The notes beneath the pieces are model-generated. The model was not told the origin of the DNA. It was given only the letters and a program-made list of their open reading frames with translations, and did not search any database. The position numbers and the translations under genes were made by a program. This document shows positions 19,611 to 30,100 of a stretch of DNA of 64,000 nucleotides, in pieces. Numbering within the stretch: the stretch's first letter is position 1; the number at the start of each line of letters is the position of its first letter. The DNA is from Deltaproteobacteria bacterium (GTDB taxonomy: Bacteria; Desulfobacterota; Syntrophobacteria; Syntrophobacterales; Syntrophobacteraceae), in the NCBI GenBank assembly GCA_021813685.1, contig JAKAJS010000083.1:1-64000 (forward strand), read 5' to 3'.

Positions 19611-20048
19611 CTATCGGCTTCGGGAACCTTTGCCGGCAACCGCTTTGTAGTAGTCCCCAACGGCCTCTCCCAGTGTGTTGACGGCAAGCCTCGCGCAGTG
19701 CATGTGGTCGTCGGGCAGGCCGCCGAGAAACGATGCAATTTCATCGGGTTCGATGTGGAGCACCTCGTCGATCCGCTTGCCTTTGGCCAGTTCACTCATC
19801 GCGCTCGCGCACACCCATGTGTAGACGCAGCCGTGAGGCGCTACCCTGATATCCTCGATTGTTTCTTCGGTGATTTTCAAAAAAACCTCGACGGAATCTC
19901 CGCACACGCCGACCGCGCCGGCCCTGGCGTTGGAATCCTCCAGGTTTCCGATATTTTCAGGCTGTTTGGCCAGGCGGAGAAAATTTTCCCCCACCCGGCC
20001 GAGCGCCGCCAATTTGCCTTCCGCCATCTTCGGTTTCTCCTTTCCCAT
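19611..20048 (-). CDS. NifU/IscU-like iron-sulfur cluster scaffold
   Basis: GDSVEVFLKITEETIEDIRVAPHGCVYTWVCASAMSELAKGKRIDEVLHI...LPDDHMHCARLAVNTLGEAVGDYYK. Confidence 0.85.
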   Translation of the reverse strand: MGKEKPKMAEGKLAALGRVGENFLRLAKQPENIGNLEDSNARAGAVGVCGDSVEVFLKITEETIEDIRVAPHGCVYTWVCASAMSELAKGKRIDEVLHIEPDEIASFLGGLPDDHMHCARLAVNTLGEAVGDYYKAVAGKGSRSR

Positions 20049-20175
20049 TGTTCCCTATTTGTCTGCGGTACAAGTGAATAAACAATCCGGTTCAATCAAA
20101 AATCGCGCCATTCCTTGGGGCTCTGCCGGGTTGAGGGTATACGGGGGCGCCTGGACTCCCGCAACGCACCCGCAT

Positions 20176-20192
20176 GGATGCAAATTGTTTCC
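20176..20192. promoter_or_regulatory. Conserved upstream motif copy A (GGATGCAAATTGTTTCC)
   Basis: Identical 17-mer at 22981-22997, each upstream of a sigma54-like promoter. Confidence 0.55.
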
Positions 20193-20244
20193 ATTTTGCC
20201 ATTCCCCGCCTCTTCCCTTCCATCTTTAGAGCTTCCAGGAAAAA

Positions 20245-20260
20245 TGGCATGGAGATTGTA
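20245..20260 (+). promoter_or_regulatory. Candidate sigma54 promoter for the GAF gene
   Basis: TGGCATGGAGATTGTA; GG-N10-GT. Confidence 0.5.
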
Positions 20261-20366
20261 CTTTCTTTTTCCATTCTTATGGTCTTGCGTACAGGAGGTC
20301 AGTGCCATGAGCGATCCCGCCGTGTTTGGAGAAAACATCCCTGAATAACACAAAGGAGGAAAAGCC

Positions 20367-20984
20367 ATGAAAAGACAGCCTCTTAACTATGAAACGCTGT
20401 TGAAAATCGCCGGCGCCATCTCCCATTCCAAAGATCCCGAAGAAGTCGTGCTGATGACCGTGGAAAGCATGAAAACGGCCCTGGATGTGAAAGGGTGCGC
20501 GTTGTTTCTGGTCGATCGCCGCACCGATCAGCTCGAGCTCGCCGCCTCATTCGGGTTGAGTAAGACTTACATCGGCAAGGGCCCGGTCAGCGCCTCGCGG
20601 TCGATAACGCAATCCTTGGACGAGGGGCCGGTGGCCATCTACGATGTGAGCGACGACCCCAGAATTCAGTATCCCGAAGAGGCTCAAAAGGAAGGGATCT
20701 CCTCGATTCTTTCGGTTCCCGACGTGGCCGGCGGAAAGTCGATCGGGGCTTTGCGCGTCTATACGGCCGAACCGTGGGAGTTCACCCTGGAAGACCTCAA
20801 TTTCGTTCAGGCCATGGCCTCGCTGGCCGGTATGGCAATCGAGATGGCAAGGCTCTACAAGGGGATGAAGGACAGCATCGAGGTGCTGAAGCAGTTTAGA
20901 GACCCCAAGAGCCTCAAACTCAAAAGAAGAACTCCCTACGAGGGCGTTCCGGTAAGCGTTGCCAGGAAAGAGTCGGCGGCCTGA
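20367..20984 (+). CDS. GAF-domain protein
   Basis: MKTALDVKGCALFLVDRRTDQLELAASFGLSKTYIGKGP...ILSVPDVAGGKSIGALRVYTAEP; RBS aaaggagg. Confidence 0.85.
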   Translation: MKRQPLNYETLLKIAGAISHSKDPEEVVLMTVESMKTALDVKGCALFLVDRRTDQLELAASFGLSKTYIGKGPVSASRSITQSLDEGPVAIYDVSDDPRIQYPEEAQKEGISSILSVPDVAGGKSIGALRVYTAEPWEFTLEDLNFVQAMASLAGMAIEMARLYKGMKDSIEVLKQFRDPKSLKLKRRTPYEGVPVSVARKESAA

Positions 20985-20999
20985 GCCACGAGGGCGGGA

Positions 21000-21029
21000 G
21001 GCGCGGGGAGCAACTCTGTTCCCCGCGCC
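21000..21029. terminator. GC-rich hairpin between convergent genes
   Basis: GGCGCGGGGA-gcaactctgt-TCCCCGCGCC; 10-bp arms, no strong T-tract. Confidence 0.5.
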
Positions 21030-21034
21030 GCCGC

Positions 21035-21289
21035 TCAGTGCATGGCTTTCCCACAGCAACTGCCCGGAACGCATCCTGCCGAGGAGGGAGAATGTCCGCA
21101 GCATCCGGTGTCGCCGGCTCCGGGGAGCTTTCCTTCCGGCTTCACTCCCGATAGACTCGAGGGTGTGGAAAGAAGCTTGGTAAGCTCCGAGCTGCCGCAT
21201 TTTTCGCAGCTCAACTCCTCGCTTTCCGTATACACTATCTTTTCGAACACAGTGCCGCACGTTGCACAGACGAACTCGAAGATGGGCAT
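21035..21289 (-). CDS. FmdB-family zinc ribbon protein
   Basis: MPIFEFVCATCGTVFEKIV...CEKCGSSELTKLLSTPSSL; Cys-rich tail GCCGHSPSSAGCVPGSCCGKAMH. Confidence 0.85.
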   Translation of the reverse strand: MPIFEFVCATCGTVFEKIVYTESEELSCEKCGSSELTKLLSTPSSLSGVKPEGKLPGAGDTGCCGHSPSSAGCVPGSCCGKAMH

Positions 21290-21372
21290 GGCTGTTTTCC
21301 TCCTCGTTATCGTTTAGACTTAGCGAACTCGGCCTGGCGGTCCCGGCTGCGGCGACTCGCCGCCTCGCCGTG

Positions 21373-22215
21373 TCAGATCTCCAGTACAAATCCTACAGAG
21401 CCGAAGGCGAACCTGTCGCCGAAAGCGGCAGCCAGTCTTGCGGTGACCGCCTGCCCGGTGCAGTGGCCTACCGCAAGCCTTTGAATGTCGAACTGCTGTA
21501 ACGCCTCGAGGCTCGGGTCTACCTGCTCTTCGGGGGAAAGGCCCAGGTGGGTGCCTCCCAGAACGGCGTAAATGCGCCTTTCGCCGGTCTTTTCGACCGC
21601 ATGGCAAAGAATATTCACTACTCCCGCGTGGGCGCAGCCCAGAACCACCACGAGTCCCCGCGACGTTTGCAGGATCATCGAGTAATCATCCGGAAAGGGG
21701 TCCTGAACGAAAGTACCGTTTCGGCTGACCACCAGCCTGGCCGAGCCTTTCTCGAAGGCCGTTTCCCGGGGGACTTCGCCGGTTATGAAGACTTTTGACG
21801 CTATTTGCGTAAAGTTGCGCTGGAAATCGAAACGCGCCCCGTGGGTCTCCAGATAGGATCGGGGCCATGGCATCCCGTTGGCTACCGGTACGCGTGCCCC
21901 GCCCGGGGCATCGGCCAGCCGAAATCTTTCCCGGAAGACTTCCGGGTGAGCGGTAACGGGGCAGGGGCCTTTGATCTCGAGGAAGGCGAGCAGGCCTCCG
22001 ACATGGTCTGAGTGCCCGTGACTCAAGACTACCCGCGAAACGTCCCGAAGATCCTTTTTGAGCAGCAGGGCGTTGCGAAGGAGGCCAATGCCCTGGCCGG
22101 TGTCGAAAAGAATATTCTGTTCGGGTATTTCGATCAGGGCTGCGAAGCCGTGCTCGCCGACAAGTCCCAGTCCCACCACCGTGTTTTCGCAAAGAACCGT
22201 GATTCTGCACTCCAT
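21373..22215 (-). CDS. MBL-fold metallohydrolase
   Basis: LSHGHSDHVGGL; GLVVVLGCAHAGVVNI. Confidence 0.88.
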   Translation of the reverse strand: MECRITVLCENTVVGLGLVGEHGFAALIEIPEQNILFDTGQGIGLLRNALLLKKDLRDVSRVVLSHGHSDHVGGLLAFLEIKGPCPVTAHPEVFRERFRLADAPGGARVPVANGMPWPRSYLETHGARFDFQRNFTQIASKVFITGEVPRETAFEKGSARLVVSRNGTFVQDPFPDDYSMILQTSRGLVVVLGCAHAGVVNILCHAVEKTGERRIYAVLGGTHLGLSPEEQVDPSLEALQQFDIQRLAVGHCTGQAVTARLAAAFGDRFAFGSVGFVLEI

Positions 22216-22264
22216 CAGTACGCCTCTCCAAGAGTTGCGAACTTGCAACCCGACGGTTTGGTCC

Positions 22265-22813
22265 TCAATTGTCGATCTTTCTGGTCATGGCTGCGGAACA
22301 CCCCGGACAGCGAAGCTGAGAGCACGGGATGCCGCGTTCGTGGGGTGCTGTGGCGCCGCACTGCGGGCAGATACAAAGGCCTCCCGGCCCGCCCGTGGCC
22401 ATGTTTAGCAGCCCTGGTTCCGAAGATTCGGTTACCCCCGTGCATTTTGCGCTCCCTTTGTACCGGCGCTGTCCCCGGCATCCGGGGAGCCAGTATCGGG
22501 GGCGGTCCAGTTCTCCTTTGCGGTAGGCCTGAAGCACTTCCTCGATGTCGCCCGCGATTCCGTGGATGATTCTGAGTCCGAGGCTCTCCCCGTAGTGCAG
22601 CATCTCCGGGCTGAGCGCGCCGCATATCACGGTATCGATTCCCTGCTGCCGCAGGGCGCGCATCAGGGCGAACCTGCCGGTTTCCTGCACGCCGATTTCA
22701 CGGCTCGCGTTCACATCCGGAGGGGCCTCTTCGGGGACGATCAGGATCTTCGAGCACCAATCCAGCACCGGCGCCACCCGGGTGCGGAAGATCGGGATGG
22801 CCATCATAGGCAT
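22265..22813 (-). CDS. NifX/NifB-type dinitrogenase Fe-Mo cofactor biosynthesis domain protein with Cys-rich C-terminus
   Basis: MAIPIFRTRVAPVLDWCSKILIV...GIDTVICGALSPEMLHYGESLGLRIIHGIAGDIEEVLQAYRKGEL. Confidence 0.85.
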   Translation of the reverse strand: MPMMAIPIFRTRVAPVLDWCSKILIVPEEAPPDVNASREIGVQETGRFALMRALRQQGIDTVICGALSPEMLHYGESLGLRIIHGIAGDIEEVLQAYRKGELDRPRYWLPGCRGQRRYKGSAKCTGVTESSEPGLLNMATGGPGGLCICPQCGATAPHERGIPCSQLRCPGCSAAMTRKIDN

Positions 22814-22980
22814 CTCCTGGGAACATTGTCTCCAATTCTATCCGAATCGGGGTGCGTACAAAACTATCAAAAAACGCGCCATTCCTTCCCGGCCCGGCCT
22901 ATTGCGCTGCGCCTCGCTTCCTGCTTCTTGCTCCCCGTTTCTTTTCCGGGCGTCTATCGTCCCCTCTGACCCGTTGGGAA

Positions 22981-22997
22981 GGATGCAAATTGTTTCC
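22981..22997. promoter_or_regulatory. Conserved upstream motif copy B (GGATGCAAATTGTTTCC)
   Basis: Identical to 20176-20192. Confidence 0.55.
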
Positions 22998-23040
22998 CCG
23001 ATACGGTCCCCCCTCTTCCCTTGCGCCTTTCCTGCCTGGA

Positions 23041-23056
23041 TGGCACGAAGCTTGTT
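23041..23056 (+). promoter_or_regulatory. Candidate sigma54 promoter for the selenoprotein-like oxidoreductase
   Basis: TGGCACGAAGCTTGTT; GG-N10-GT. Confidence 0.6.
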
Positions 23057-23213
23057 ATTAAAGAGTGTGCCCGGGGGATCTTGACATTTGACCCGTGGTG
23101 ATTTGGATACGCTAAAGACAGGACCGGGAATTTTCGAGAAAATTCTGTTCGGTATCAGGCGGAGCCTGCAAAAAGCTCGAGTCGGAAACAGTGGCGACAG
23201 AAGGAGGTGTGGC

Positions 23214-24578
23214 GTGAAGAGCGGAGATAAACTGGTGATCGTTGGGTGCAGCGGTTCGGGGGGCCCGGCAGCGATGCTGGCCAAAAAACTCATGCCCGAA
23301 GTGGATGTTACCGTCATTCGCAAGGAAGAGTTCTTTATCGTCAGGTGAGCGCTTCCTCACGTAGTGGCCGGTCTGGCCGCTGGGCAATCGATCGTTGTGC
23401 CCGACAAAATGCTTGAAGGCGCCGGGATAAAAGTCATACAGGACACCGTGACCGGGGTCGACGCAGCGAACAAAAGCGTCATGGTGTCCGGCGGCGAAAC
23501 GTATCCCTATGACAAACTCTACCTTGCGACGGGGGCGAGCGCCCTTATTCCGCCCATTGAAGGCCGGGACCTCGGGGGGGTTGTGTCGTTGCGCGGACTT
23601 TCCGATGCCGAGGAAATCAAAGCCTGTATAGCCGAAAAAGCGCCTGTAAATATCGTGTTCATCGGCGCCGGGTTTATCAGCATGGAAATTGCGTCGCTCC
23701 TGGTGGAAAACGTACCGCGCAAGCTCAATATTTCGTTGGTGGAATTTCTGGACCGTCCTCTTCCCCTCATGCTGGACAAGGACATGGCGGAGTTAGTCCA
23801 GACATTCGTCGAGCAGAAGGGGCTGCGTATTTTTACGGGTGAGAAGGCGGAAAAACTGGTCGGGCGGGACGGCAGGGTGACCGGTGTGAAGCTTGCCTCC
23901 GGAAAAGAACTCGATGCCGACATGGTCGTGATATCCGTTGGCGTTCAACCCAATGTGGAACTTGCCGAGCAGATCGGACTGGAGATGGGCCGGTTTGGCA
24001 TCAAAGTGAACGGATTCCAGGAAACCTCCCACCCGGATATCCTGGCGGGTGGCGATTGCGTTGAAAAAATCCATTTCGTCACCAAAAAGCCGACAGCGGG
24101 CCGTCTGCGAGGACCTGCGGTCATGCAGGGCCGGATTGCCGCAAAGCGGCTCGCAGGCTATGCCATCGAGTTTCCGGGCGTGCTGGATGCCGGGGGCTGC
24201 AAGCTCTTTGATATGACGGTAACCGCTACCGGTCTTACCGAGGAAAGTGCTGCCCGGGAAGGCATTGAAACGGTGTGCGCCGTTGTGGACTCCAGGAGCA
24301 GGCATGCGATGATTCCGGGCGTCAAACCCTGGAAAATCAAACTGGTCTTTGACAAAAACACCCAAAAACTTATCGGGGGCCAGATAGTGAGCCATGAGGT
24401 GGCGCCGGCACGCGAGATCGATGCGGTTAGCGCCTTTATCCTGGGCGGGAAAACGATCCCCGAACTGACAACCTTCACCTCCGCCTGCAACCCCGATATT
24501 TCTTCGGAGCCGAGTGCAGAGCCGATCACGGTTGCCGCCGAACAGGCGCTGCAAAAATTGAGGGCTCAACTCGGGTAA
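23214..24578 (+). CDS. FAD-dependent pyridine nucleotide-disulfide oxidoreductase (NADH oxidase / CoA-disulfide reductase-like), predicted selenoprotein with Sec at TGA 23346-23348
   Basis: GTG start with AAGGAGG at 23201; MKSGDKLVIVGCSGSGGPAAMLAKKLMPEVDVTVIRKEEFFIVR-U-ALPHVVAGLAAGQ; same frame on both sides of the TGA; Rossmann GxGxxG variants and VVISVGVQPN downstream. Confidence 0.85.
23362..23382 (+). promoter_or_regulatory. Candidate bacterial SECIS hairpin
   Basis: UAGUGGCC-GGUCU-GGCCGCUG: 8-bp stem with G-U wobbles, 5-nt loop starting GG, about 21 nt between the UGA and the loop. Confidence 0.75.
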
Positions 24579-24757
24579 TCCTTTCTCCGGTGGTCCGGCG
24601 CTATTCGTCGTCCGGATCCCCGGAATCCTTCCTTCCTCACCTCGGACCGATTTGACTTTGCGCCGGAGGCTTCTTATTTTTCAGCTTCCAGTCGTAGGGG
24701 CGCGGCCGGCGATGCCGTCGCTTATCGTTGATCCACTTTTTTATAACCCGGGGAGAA

Positions 24758-25258
24758 ATGACAATGTCCAAGACAGAAAAGGACCTGATGGACGCCTTTG
24801 CCGGTGAGTCACAGGCAAACAGGAGGTACCTGGCCTATTCGCAAAGGGCCGAAGATGAGTTCATGCACGGTGTGGCCAAGCTTTTCCGAGCCATAGCCGA
24901 GGCCGAGACGATTCATGCGATCAAACACCTGCGCACGGCGGGAAAAGTCCGGAGCACCAGGGAAAACCTCGAAGACGCCATAGCCGGTGAGACCCATGAA
25001 TACACGAAGATGTATCCGGAGATGATCGCGCATGCGAAGGAAGAGGGCCAAAAATCCGCCGAGGTAGGCTTCGATTATGCCAACAAGGTCGAAGCCCTTC
25101 ATGCGCAGATGTATAAAAAAGCCCTCGCCGACCCGGACAATTTTCCCGTTCAGGATTACTACATCTGCAAGATCTGCGGCTACACCGCCGCTAAAGACCT
25201 CCCGGATGTCTGCCCGGTGTGCGGGGCAAATCAAAAGGCTTTCTTCAAGGTCGAATAA
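24758..25258 (+). CDS. Rubrerythrin family protein
   Basis: Ferritin-like AFAGESQANRRYLAYSQRAEDE and C-terminal rubredoxin YICKICGYTAAKDLPDVCPVCGANQKAF. Confidence 0.93.
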   Translation: MTMSKTEKDLMDAFAGESQANRRYLAYSQRAEDEFMHGVAKLFRAIAEAETIHAIKHLRTAGKVRSTRENLEDAIAGETHEYTKMYPEMIAHAKEEGQKSAEVGFDYANKVEALHAQMYKKALADPDNFPVQDYYICKICGYTAAKDLPDVCPVCGANQKAFFKVE

Positions 25259-25584
25259 TCGCCAGGGAAGCGCGAAACCCGGGAAACATTCCCCACTCTT
25301 CTGCTTTTCGCTCTCTCAACGCTTCGCGGGCTTTCTGCCCGCGAAGCGGTCCATTGATGCTTATTTTCTGAACCTCGCGGTTGAGCAGCTTGATGACCCC
25401 GAGGTTATACTATTTCCGGCCAGGCTCAGCAGGAGTCTTGCCATTCTTGCGACCCACTCTTTCCAATAGAACTTCTCGATTCCCGACCCTTGAAAATCTG
25501 TTTTTCAGTTATCATTGTAACCCTTGAGGTGGAATTTTCGTTCGGAGACCATCTTTGCTGCGAATGATTGAGTGAGATGCGGCC

Positions 25585-26130
25585 ATGGAATTTTTTTCAG
25601 TTTACGACCAATATTATGGCAGGGTCAGGAGTTTCATTCTTGCCTCAGTTCGGGACCAGTGGACGGCGGATGATCTTGCTCAGGAAACTTTTATCCGAGT
25701 GGACCAGAACCTTAACTCGCTAAAAGACCCTTCCAAACTGGCCTCGTGGGTCTTTCGCATTGCACACAACCTTTGCCAGGATTACTTCCGAAGCATGAAG
25801 AGAACTTTGTCAAAGGAATGCGCTTTAGACGAAGCAACGGACCTGTTCAAAGAGGCAAGCGTCCAGAAAAGGCTCGAGCAAAGCGAAATGAGTTCGTGTG
25901 TTCAGGATGAGATCAGACTCCTTCCCGAATCCCTTCGAAGTGTAATAACACTGTTTGATGTGGCAGAACTCAGTCAGCGAGAAATTGCAGAGACTCTGGG
26001 CATTACGGTCGAAAACGTAAAGGTGAGGCTTCACCGTGCCCGAAAGGAGCTGAAAGTGCTGCTCGATAAGAAATGCGACTTCGAAGTCGATGAAAGAAAC
26101 GTGCTCGTCTGTGTGCCTCGGCAGCTGTAA
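25585..26130 (+). CDS. ECF-type RNA polymerase sigma factor
   Basis: WTADDLAQETFIRVDQNLNSLKDPSKLASWVFRIAHNLCQDYFR; sigma-4 LSQREIAETLGITVENVKVRLHRARKEL. Confidence 0.9.
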   Translation: MEFFSVYDQYYGRVRSFILASVRDQWTADDLAQETFIRVDQNLNSLKDPSKLASWVFRIAHNLCQDYFRSMKRTLSKECALDEATDLFKEASVQKRLEQSEMSSCVQDEIRLLPESLRSVITLFDVAELSQREIAETLGITVENVKVRLHRARKELKVLLDKKCDFEVDERNVLVCVPRQL

Positions 26131-26291
26131 GGCTGAAAGATTCAGATATCTCCCTCAAAACATCCGCCGTTTAATCCGGAACCAGGTTTTCAAATCTCCC
26201 TCCAAAGTTTGTAACCTTTCTCCTCTTCTTTGCGTCTCCATGGCAAATGAGCAGCCCCAACAGACGGGGCAAAATCTCGAAGCGGAAGGAG

Positions 26292-26504
26292 ATGATTTCC
26301 ATGGCGAATCAAAATTCCGAGAAAAACGAAACGCGTTCCTGCTGTTTTGGCGGAATGCAGGAGATGATGCGGCGTATGAGGTCGGAAAGTGGCGGCCTCC
26401 GGTGCCCCCTTGGCGAAAGAATGACCGAGATGATGGAAGGTTGTTGCGGATTTCGGACTCAAAAGGATGATTCGAAAAAGGAGGAGCAGGGCGCCCCGAG
26501 ATAA
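26292..26504 (+). CDS. Small Cys/Met-rich hypothetical protein
   Basis: MISMANQNSEKNETRSCCFGGMQEMMRRMRSESGGLRCPLGERMTEMMEGCCGF...; RBS ggaagga. Confidence 0.55.
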   Translation: MISMANQNSEKNETRSCCFGGMQEMMRRMRSESGGLRCPLGERMTEMMEGCCGFRTQKDDSKKEEQGAPR

Positions 26505-26639
26505 CCGATGCCGGTCTGAACCGGGGACTCAACGAGATGCACTCGTCACAGACGAAGCACTCAAATCTGAGAACCGGTTCAGACCTTGCCGACCAGAACA
26601 GACGGGGATGAATCCGGTTTACAGGACAGGAGGAATGCC

Positions 26640-26840
26640 ATGATTGGCTGCATACCATTCTGGTTTGGGTTTGGATGGTGGTGGATATTCCCAATTTTAA
26701 TGATAGCTCTCTGCTTTTTCATGATGCGAGGGTGCATGCGCAGAATGCTTCATGACACATCCACCGCCCGCAGAACTGACATTCGGCCCCGGGCTTCCCG
26801 GGATGATCGCTTCGATATTGATGAGCGCAGGACCGTATAG
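26640..26840 (+). CDS. Small single-TM hypothetical protein
   Basis: MIGCIPFWFGFGWWWIFPILMIALCFFMMRGCMRRMLHD; RBS aggagg upstream. Confidence 0.6.
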   Translation: MIGCIPFWFGFGWWWIFPILMIALCFFMMRGCMRRMLHDTSTARRTDIRPRASRDDRFDIDERRTV

Positions 26841-27133
26841 AAGGAGAACGACCAACGCAAAACAATCCGGATCCGGTTAGCAGAGAAGGGTTCTTGACGG
26901 GTGCGGGATGGGAGATGATACCAAGCACGCCATCCCTCGACGTGTTCCCGGGTGGACACTAAACTAAACCCCTGAGCGTCTTCCCGCAAGGTTTACGCGT
27001 CGAAAAGGCTGGGCCGAGTCGAAAAAAATGTCTTGAGGAATCTCGAAAAGTTGCCGTGTTTATAACACCACTGTTTGCTTACCAAAACGACAGTTCCGGT
27101 GCAATATCTAAAACTGACAATCGCTCGGAGTAG

Positions 27134-30100
27134 ATGCCCAGGGGGGAGCGGCACGTGAAAAATCCAGGCTCGGGATTCAGGTCATCCGATATGGTTTCGA
27201 CCTCTCAGCAAATTGCGAGCGTCTATTTCGCCGCGGGACTCCTGTGGGTCCTGCTCTCGGACAAAATAACGGGGGTTTTCCTACATAGCCGGATCCTGCT
27301 GACTGATGTTTACATGGTCAACGGGTTCGTCTTCGTTTCCGTCTCGGCCGTGCTTATCTATTTTCTGCTCAAACGGCGGGCGCTGCAAATTGCTGGTTTT
27401 CAGGAAGAAACGCGGCTAACGAATTGTAACTATCAAGAGATAGAGGAGCGGCTGCGCCTCTTTATCGAGCATGCACCCGTTTCTTTGGCGATTCTCGATC
27501 GCGACATGCGCTACGTGAGTGTCAGCCGCCGATGGAACAGGGACTATAAACTGGGGGAGCGCGATGTAATCGGACTCTCTCACTATGAGGTATTTCCCGA
27601 TATTTCCGAAAAGTGGAAGGAAATTTACCGCCGGGCGCTTGCGGGCGAGGAGTTGGATTCGCAGACCGGCCATTTTGAGGGAGTAGAAGGGCCTGAGCAG
27701 TGGCTGAACTGGGAAGTGCGGCCATGGTATGGGGCCAACGGAGACATCCGGGGCATAGTGATCTTCACCGAGGATATCACCGAACAAAAACTGTCGAAGT
27801 CCGCTCTGGGTATAACGCTGAAAAAGCTCCGCCACCTGAACGATGTTTTGAGAGCGATTCGCGAGGTTTCTGCTCTGTTGAACCGGGAGTGCGATGAGCA
27901 GCGGCTTTTGAACGGAGTTTGTCAATGCCTCCTCGGTGCCCGCGGCTATGTGGCTGTTTGGATTGGCCGACCCGAGGAGCAATCGGGAGAGGTCAAGCCT
28001 ATCGCCTACGCCGGTCCCGGCGCGTGCTTTGTCTCGCAGGCGCCGATTCGCTGCGACGATGGTCCGCTGGGCCGGGGCCCCACCGGCACTGCATTGCGGG
28101 AGCGACGCCCGGTGGTGTTCGACGATGTGGCGAGCGATCCGCGTTTTGTGCCCTGGCGGGAACCGGTTGTAGCCGCCGGAGCGGCCTCCATTGCTTCTGT
28201 GCCGCTGCTGCACCGGGGACGGCTCTTTGGTGTCGTGACGGTAGAGGCCGACCGGGTTAATGCGTTCGGCCCCGAGGAAGTGGAGCTGCTAAGCGACCTG
28301 GCAGGGGATGTCGCCCGCACCCTCCAGGCGCTGGAGGACCAGGGGGAGTTGGTGGCGGCTCATTGCGCGCTGCGGGACTCCGAGGTAAAAATGAGAAGCA
28401 TCTTCCGCGCCGCCCCGACAGGCATCGGCCTCAGTTCCAATCGCATCATGCTGGAAGTAAACGAAAGGCTCTGCGAGATGGTGGGCTACCGGCGTGAGGA
28501 ACTGATCGGCAAAAGTACGAGAATGCTCTACCCTTCCGAAGAAGATTATGAGTATGTAGGCGGGGAAAAATACCGACAGATGAGGGAGAAGGGAACGTGG
28601 ACTGTCGAAACGCGCTTCCTGCGAAAAAGCGGAGATATCATCGATATCCTGATGAGTTCCAGTCCCTTCGATCCGACCGATCTCGCCTCCGGCGTAACGT
28701 TTACGGTCCTGGACATTACGCGGCAAAAACAGGATCAGGCCGAGTTGTTGAAGCTCTTTCGCCACAATAAGCTCATCCTCGATACGGCACAGGAGGGCAT
28801 CGTCGGTTTGGACACGGCCGGGAAGGTCACCTTCTCCAATCCTGCCGCTGCGGCGGTGTTCGGCTACTCTGTCGAAGAGTTGCTGGGACGAAATCTGCAC
28901 CAGCTTGTCCATCACACCAAACCCGGCGGAGAGCTTTACCCGGAGAGCGAATGCCCCATGATCCAGGCCCTGAGGACCGGGCAGGTATTCAGTGTGCGCG
29001 ATGAGATCCTTTACAGGAAAGACGGCGCCTGGTTTCATTCGGCCTACTCAACGAGTCCGATAGAAGAAAACGGCGCAATAACGGGCGCAGTCGTAACTCT
29101 GCGGGACATAACCGCACGCAGGCAGGCGGAGGAAAGACTCACCGAATCCGAGAAAAGGCATCGGGCGCTCTTTGAAAACATGGTTTCCGGTTTTGTGCTT
29201 TTTGAGGTCGTACAGGACGAGCGAGGCGTTCCGGTCGATCTCATCATCCTCACGGCCAATAAGGGCTTTGAGGCGATCTCCGGGTTGAAGGTTTCCGGTG
29301 TCGCCGGCAAACGATTGACACACGTGTTGCCGGGTATCGAAAAAGATGGAGCCGATTGGATCGGTGTTTACGGGAAAGTGGCGTTGACCGGTGAGCCACA
29401 ACAGTTTGAGAAAGGGTCGGAGTTGCTTGGGGTTTGTCTTTCCGTTACAGCCTACCGGGCAGGGCCGGGGCAATGCTGCGTTACCTTCCAGGACATCACC
29501 GAGCGCAAGCGTTCCGAAGAAGAACGGGCACGTGTTGAGGCTCAGCTGCGCCAGGCCCAGAAGATGGAAGCCCTGGGCACGCTCGCTGGGGGCGTAGCCC
29601 ATGATTTCAACAATATTCTTAATATCATCATGGGCTATACGGAACTTTCCAAAATGGAGATCGGGGATGGGAGCCTGGTAGCCCAAAACCTCGAGGAAGT
29701 GTTTGCCGCGAGCACGAGGGCCAAGGAGTTGGTGCAGCAAATTCTCGCTTTCAGCCGCCGGTCGGAAAACCGGAAATTATCCCTGCAACCGGGCATAGTC
29801 GTAAAAGAGGCCATGAAAATGCTACGGCCCTCCCTGCCGTCGACCATTGAAATCCAAACGGAAGTGCTCGGCAGATCCCTCGTGCTTGCCGACCCCACTC
29901 AACTGCACCAGGTGCTGATGAATCTGTGCACCAACGCCGCGCACGCGATGCGGGATAAAGGCGGGGTGCTGGAGGTGAGGCTGGAGGATAGAGTGCTGGG
30001 AGATGATGAGGCGCGGCATTACGACGGCCTGCAGCCGGGCGGATATGTGGAACTGAGAGTCAGGGACACCGGAGCAGGCATCGAACCGGGCATCATCGAT

